Positions 6,369 to 9,181 of a DNA stretch of 9,181 nucleotides are shown here, piece by piece. Source of the stretch: DAOTTI01 sp034437795 (GTDB lineage: Bacteria > Chloroflexota > UBA11872 > UBA12225); contig DAOTTI010000198.1 in NCBI GenBank assembly GCA_034437795.1, forward strand, positions 1-9,181, in the 5' to 3' direction. Each line of letters starts with the position of its first letter. Position 1 is the first letter of the stretch. A model generated the notes under the pieces. That model saw only the letters and a list, made by a program, of their open reading frames with translations, ran no database searches and was not told the origin of the DNA. A program made the translations under genes and the position numbers.

Positions 6369-7064
6369 CACCTGCAGCTCCTCGATCACGAGCACCTGGT
6401 CGGCCAGGCGGACCTCCAGACGGTAGCGCCCCGGCGCCACTGCATCAAAGGTAAAGTTGCCGAGGTCGTCGATCCGTTCGCGGCGGGAGACATCGCCAGA
6501 GGCCAGGGTCGCCTCGCCGCCGGCCACCGTCTCCGGCCCGCCCCGATCGCGCGTGACCAGCCCCGCCAGCAGCAAGCGGCGGGTCCCTCGCGCCGTGCTC
6601 AGCGTGATGGTGACGTCGCCCCCGCGGTAGGTCTGCGCCCCCGGCGCCGCACTCCCGCGCAGGCCGGCGTAGGCCGGCGCGGTCGGCGGCGCCACCAGCG
6701 TCGCCACCACCCGGCGCAGGCGCTCCACCAGGCCGGCCGGGGGCTCCGGCTCGATAGCGAGGAAGGTGCGCAGCGTCTGGAGCTCGGCCGTGCAGTGCGG
6801 GCAGGCGATGACGTGAGCTGCCACCTGCGCCCGCTGGCGTGGGTCAAGGATCTCCAGCGCATACTCGCCCAGGGCGTGCGGGTCGGGGCAGTCGAAACGG
6901 TACAGGGCCTGCCGCAGCCGGCCCTGCAGCTCGGCGAGGCGGCCGGCCTCAGCCCTGCAGGCCGGGCACCGCCGCACGTGCTCGGCGACGTGCTCCGGCG
7001 CGTCGCCATCCACGTAGGCGAGGATCTCTTCTCTTGTCACGGCCCCCGGTCGCATGCACTCCAC
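6360..7064 (-). CDS. Soluble double zinc-finger (zf-HC2) anti-sigma-type protein with C-terminal beta-sandwich-like tail
   Basis: 234 residues from GTG 7064, chosen because AGGAGG (7076-7071) lies six bases ahead; the first in-frame ATG (7055) is too far and ATG 7106 has no site. Two tandem zf-HC2/ZAS-type motifs are visible: H29-x3-C33-x2-C36 (with H25 next to it) inside EEILAYVDGDAPEHVAEHV, and H84-x3-C88-x2-C91 in AAHVIACPHC, the latter preceded by C59 and H63. In anti-sigma factors of this class the zinc fold masks the sigma factor. There is no transmembrane helix, unlike many such proteins. A Pro/Ala-rich linker (about 104-145) leads to a strand-rich tail whose end, DDLGNFTFDAVAPGRYRLEV (199-218), fits a carboxypeptidase-regulatory/Ig-like sandwich. 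It lies between an ECF-like sigma gene and a CHAT protease gene, so anti-sigma function is a strong inference. Confidence 0.85.
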   Translation of the reverse strand: MECMRPGAVTREEILAYVDGDAPEHVAEHVRRCPACRAEAGRLAELQGRLRQALYRFDCPDPHALGEYALEILDPRQRAQVAAHVIACPHCTAELQTLRTFLAIEPEPPAGLVERLRRVVATLVAPPTAPAYAGLRGSAAPGAQTYRGGDVTITLSTARGTRRLLLAGLVTRDRGGPETVAGGEATLASGDVSRRERIDDLGNFTFDAVAPGRYRLEVRLADQVLVIEELQVGG

Positions 7065-7197
7065 GCCACGCCTCCTCTTAGGGCTCCCGCCGTCTGTGGT
7101 CCGCATCGCCCACTCGCGTCTCCCCGGCTCGTTCCGGCGAATGCCCCGCTGCGTCCCTTGTAACGAATCAACGCGCCGGCGCCCCGCTTTTGGGTTC
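7065..7197 (-). other. Spacer between sigma factor and zinc-finger genes
   Basis: 133 bp, longer than a tight operon junction. An AT-richer patch at about 7157-7171 (minus strand ttgattcgttacaag) stands out from its GC-rich surroundings and could hold an internal promoter. No confident -35/-10 pair was found. Confidence 0.35.
7071..7076 (-). promoter_or_regulatory. Ribosome binding site of the zinc-finger gene
   Basis: AGGAGG on the minus strand, six bases before GTG 7064. It fixes the start at that GTG over ATG 7055 or ATG 7106. Confidence 0.75.
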
Positions 7198-7884
7198 TCA
7201 CCCGGCGGCCCGCAGGCGCCGCAGCTCGTCGCTCCGGCGCAGCCGGTCGAGCACGTTCCGCTTGATGCGGTAGACGTCCGCTACCGTCGGATACAGCGCG
7301 GGATGCCGCTCCTGGATCTGGCGCGGTTTGAGGTCGAGCGCGTAGGACAGGTAGATGAGCAGGCGCTCCGACTCGTCCGGCAGGGCGGCCTCGATCGCCT
7401 GCCAGAGCTCGCCGCCAGCCAGCCGGCCCACGGCCAGGGCCTCGATGTCGGCTCCTTCGGCGGTGCGTTCGGCCGGCGCCTGCTCCAGTGGCTCCAGTCG
7501 CGTGGCGTGGCGCGCCCGCACGCCGTCGAGCAGGACGCTGTGCACGCACAGCTTGAGGTATTTGAGCAGCGAGCGCAGGTCGGGGAACAGGGCGAACCGC
7601 TCCGGCCCCAGGGCCATCCAGAACCGCTCGAAGGCGCGGTTGACCCAGAACTCGTCATCCTCCTGCGCCGCGGCCGAGGCGGGATGCTGCCGGATCCAGG
7701 CCAGGACGATCCCTCGGTACTGGGTCACGATCGCGTCCCAGGCCATCTGCTCGCGCTCGCACACCGCGCGCCGGAAAAGCTCGCGGCAGTACTGGTCGTC
7801 GGACGGCTCGCCCCGTTGAAACCGGCTTGTCTCTCGCTGGCACGCGCGGGCGAGGTCGGCCAGCGACGTCTGCGTCAGGTCCAT
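7198..7884 (-). CDS. ECF-like sigma-70 family RNA polymerase sigma factor
   Basis: 228 residues from ATG 7884. The frame stays open upstream to 8010, but that extension is Pro/Arg-rich and covers the AT-richer probable promoter zone, so ATG 7884 is preferred; its ribosome site is weak (GGGCGGGA). Region sigma-2 is seen at about 35-125: LFRRAVCEREQMAWDAIVTQYRG, then EDDEFWVNRAFERFW (75-89, matching the DLxQExFxRxW block) and SLLKYLKLCVHSVLLD (105-120). Sigma-4 is at about 158-220, with the helix-turn-helix in LSYALDLKPRQIQER and YRIKRNVLDRLRR. There is no sigma-1.1 or sigma-3 domain. It is the first gene of the minus-strand cluster, 133 nt before the zinc-finger gene, and would direct core polymerase to a small regulon, possibly including this cluster. 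Confidence 0.88.
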   Translation of the reverse strand: MDLTQTSLADLARACQRETSRFQRGEPSDDQYCRELFRRAVCEREQMAWDAIVTQYRGIVLAWIRQHPASAAAQEDDEFWVNRAFERFWMALGPERFALFPDLRSLLKYLKLCVHSVLLDGVRARHATRLEPLEQAPAERTAEGADIEALAVGRLAGGELWQAIEAALPDESERLLIYLSYALDLKPRQIQERHPALYPTVADVYRIKRNVLDRLRRSDELRRLRAAG

Positions 7885-7920
7885 TGGTCCCGCCCGGCTG
7901 GCCGGCACCGGCGCGTCTGG

Positions 7921-7966
7921 CCAATCATGTACCCAACCAGGATACACTGTGCGGCCGCGGTCAAGC
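7921..7966 (-). promoter_or_regulatory. Possible promoter zone of the sigma factor cluster
   Basis: On the minus strand a TTGACC (7964-7959) is followed after 14 bp by TATCCT (7944-7939), then a small imperfect inverted repeat, GTATCC-tggtt-GGGTAC. The local AT content is well above that of the surroundings. The 14-bp spacer is short for a housekeeping promoter, so only the general location is offered. Confidence 0.3.
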
Positions 7967-8071
7967 AGGGGCGGAGCCCCCGCGCTGCGCATCCTCGGAT
8001 CTCTCCTCACCGGCGATCCGCTCCCTCTCCCTGTGGCAGAGGACTTGGGCGCTGGACCCGGGGCGCCGGCA

Positions 8072-8116
8072 GTTCCCCCGTCTTCGTCTCCCTATGGGAG
8101 ACGGAGGAGGGTGAGG
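8072..8116 (-). repeat. Intergenic hairpin repeat, copy 3 (inverted)
   Basis: Read on the minus strand: CCTCACCC (8116-8109), a hairpin made of 8106-8096 and 8092-8082 (11 bp with one wobble, loop of three), then GGGGGAAC (8079-8072). Both flanks match copy 1 at 1163-1203, while the stem sequence differs, as expected for a family under structural constraint. Confidence 0.65.
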
Positions 8117-8279
8117 GCTCCGCTTACGAACGCTCCGCTTGAGAAGAATGAGGCATGCCTCCGGGGCGCCAGCGCCGCAGGGTAAGAAGCTGGCTACGCA
8201 CACCGGAATGCGGGCGAAAGCGCCGGTCCAGGAGCGCCGGCGCGGGGCGGCGGGGACGAACGACGAATGCGTCTCCCCT

Positions 8280-8307
8280 TTGGTCCTTGGTCCGTTGTCT
8301 GTCGTCC
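8280..8307. repeat. Degenerate heptamer array
   Basis: Four consecutive 7-mers: ttggtcc, ttggtcc, gttgtct, gtcgtcc. The first two are identical and the rest diverged. It lies in the non-coding region just outside the transposase remnant. Confidence 0.5.
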
Positions 8308-8621
8308 AGCTATCCCGACCGCGACGCCCTGGCCGACGTTCTAAGTCGCCGCTGCTAACGTCTTGCGGGTGACGGTGCGTTGGTAGGGGTCCTTGGCGCC
8401 CTTGGGGCGGCCAGGCTTGCGGCCGGTGGGCGGGCGGCGGTGGCCGTCGAGGAACCCCTGCGGCACGGGGTGCACGATGTCGCAGCGTTCGCCACCGAGC
8501 CGGTGGAGACCGGCGAGGATCTCGTCGGCGAAGGCCCGCAGCGACCGGGCGCGGTGGCCACGCCCGGCCCGCTTCAGGGTCCGCCACGCGCCCTCCTTGA
8601 GGTTCAGGTGCGGGCAGTACG

Positions 8622-8661
8622 GCGCTACCCAGCGCTACCCAGCGCTACCCAGCGCTACCCA
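8622..8661. repeat. 10-bp tandem repeat, four copies, inside the transposase
   Basis: Four perfect copies of gcgctaccca. The family motif here should read …SWVAPYCPHLN…; with one copy it does exactly that. The three extra copies add 30 bp, so the frame is kept overall, but they introduce TAG at 8637-8635. Confidence 0.95.
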
Positions 8662-8751
8662 GCTGACCTGCAGCCACACGGCGCGCGCCCGCAGCGCCGC
8701 GTGGCTCACCTTGCTGCTGTGGCAGGGGCCGTTGTCGAGTACGAGGAAGCT

Positions 8752-8767
8752 CTTGCGACCTTGCGAC
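8752..8767. repeat. 8-bp tandem duplication causing a frameshift
   Basis: cttgcgac is repeated twice head to tail. Removing one copy joins the upstream frame (ALATGRK) directly to SFLVLDNGPCH, restoring the expected sequence around the second catalytic Asp. Confidence 0.9.
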
Positions 8768-9092
8768 CGGTGGCCAGGGCGCGGACCTCCAGTGCCTCCA
8801 GCTACCGCCCAAAGGTGGCCGGGGCCTGGGCCACGCCGAGCACCGCCACCCGCCCGCGTCGTCCGCGGCCGAACGCCTCCACGCTGCCCCAACAGGGCAA
8901 CCGCCAGTGGGTGCCCGCCACGGGCACGGTCGGCTGGACGCCGATCCGGTGCCCCACCCGGCTCAGGGACGGGTTCGTCTCCAGGTGCGTTTCATCCTGG
9001 TAGTGGAACTCGCATTCGTCCGCGGTCGCGGCCACCGTTTTGTGCCACCGCCTGGAGCGCCTGCTCACAGGCGACCCTGGCAGCGACGTTTT

Positions 9093-9181
9093 GGAGGTGC
9101 CCCCGCGTGTGTTTGGGGCGTCCGGAGCCGGTAGCGGTGCCTGGGCCGGAGCAGGAGGAGGTGCCCCCGCGTGTGTTTGGG
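9093..9181. repeat. Tandem duplication with 64-bp period, cut by the window edge
   Basis: Positions 9093-9117 are repeated exactly at 9157-9181 (25 of 25 bases), giving a 64-bp period; the second copy is still matching where the window ends. 64 is not a multiple of three, so it also shifts the transposase frame. Confidence 0.85.

Larger units (their letters stand above)
7885..8340. other. Intergenic region between sigma factor gene and transposase remnant
   Basis: 456 bp without a credible gene. It holds an AT-richer patch at 7921-7950, the inverted hairpin repeat at 8072-8116, a GC stem (8220-8226 with 8237-8243) and degenerate heptamers at 8280-8307. The left boundary of the IS630 element presumably lies in or near its right part, but no terminal inverted repeat can be assigned because the other end is outside the window. 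Confidence 0.6.
8341..9181 (-). pseudogene. IS630-family transposase, frameshifted remnant (N-terminus beyond right edge)
   Basis: Three reading-frame pieces on the minus strand together make an IS630-type DDE transposase. About 9119-9038 encodes RPKHTRGHLQN and ACEQALQAVAQ. About 9037-8802 encodes EFHYQDETHLETNPSLSRVG with the first catalytic Asp. About 8764-8341 encodes SFLVLDNGPCHSSK with the second Asp, then YCPHLNLKEGAWRTLKR with the catalytic Glu, and ends PPTGRKPGRPKGAKDPYQR before TAG 8343. So the DDE residues are all still encoded, but no frame joins them. Lesions visible in the sequence: TAG at 8804-8802 (GR*LEALEV, probably an old TGG); an 8-bp tandem duplication at 8752-8767; a 10-bp unit repeated four times at 8622-8661 that brings a TAG at 8637-8635; a frame change at the T-run 9038-9041; and a 64-bp-period duplication at the right edge. 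It cannot make a functional protein. Confidence 0.88.

Noticed and set aside
1383..7884. Type III-E CRISPR (Craspase) locus
   Set aside because: The TPR-CHAT plus sigma logic is similar, but no repeat-spacer array, gRAMP/Cas7-11 or Csx30-like gene is present in the window. Kept only as an analogy.
7885..8010. N-terminal extension of the sigma factor to the upstream start at 8010
   Set aside because: The extra 42 residues are Pro/Arg-rich and unlike sigma factors, and they would translate through the AT-richer probable promoter zone. ATG 7884 is preferred.
7054..8142. 362-codon plus-strand open frame opposite the sigma factor gene
   Set aside because: It lies antisense to a frame with clear sigma-2 and sigma-4 motifs, has no recognisable domain, and runs through intergenic repeat sequence.
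8341..9181. Programmed frameshifting producing an active transposase
   Set aside because: Many IS630 elements have one frame, and this copy needs several separate corrections plus readthrough of at least two TAG codons. It is a pseudogene.
1..9181. Frequent GGCCGGCC-like words across the window
   Set aside because: They look abundant but occur in coding and non-coding DNA alike and fit the Ala/Gly/Arg-rich GC-biased codon use. Without a genome-wide count no function can be claimed.

Overview
This is a GC-rich window (about 70 % G+C by eye) from a bacterium. The gene content suggests Chloroflexota: a TPR-CHAT protein next to a subtilase, a zinc-finger anti-sigma-type protein and an ECF-like sigma factor, plus 'CCTCACCC…hairpin…GGGGGAAC' intergenic repeats and an IS630 remnant. 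That assignment rests on gene-family habit, not on a marker gene, and is tentative. No tRNA, rRNA, CRISPR array or phage gene was seen.

Layout. Positions 1-222 hold the first 74 codons of a minus-strand gene that runs off the left edge. Positions 223-668 are a divergent intergenic region with a perfect 14-bp palindrome, a compound stem-loop and a perfect 18-bp palindrome. A RidA/YjgF-family gene lies at 669-1070 (plus). Positions 1071-1382 are a convergent spacer with two near-identical hairpin repeats. Positions 1383-7884 form one co-directional minus-strand cluster, in transcription order: ECF-like sigma factor (7884-7198), soluble double zinc-finger (zf-HC2) protein with a C-terminal beta-sandwich-like tail (7064-6360), a 975-residue TPR-CHAT caspase-like protease (6353-3426), and a membrane-anchored subtilisin-family (S8) protease (3323-1383). 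Positions 7885-8340 are intergenic, with a probable promoter zone and a third, inverted copy of the hairpin repeat. From 8341 to the right edge is a dead IS630-family transposase on the minus strand.

How the genes may work together. The cluster combines a transcription factor and its likely zinc-finger inhibitor with two proteases of different clans. The simplest model is a signalling circuit: the TPR array senses a partner, the CHAT protease is activated, the zinc-finger protein and/or the subtilase is cleaved, and the sigma factor is released. This resembles the logic of the type III-E CRISPR 'Craspase', where TPR-CHAT cleavage of Csx30 frees a sigma factor, but there are no cas genes here. 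The circuit is inference; the domains and catalytic residues are read directly.

The transposase is notable for how it died. Its three catalytic acidic residues are all still encoded, but the frame is broken by several slippage-type lesions: an 8-bp tandem duplication, a 10-bp unit repeated four times, a 64-bp-period duplication and likely homopolymer slips.
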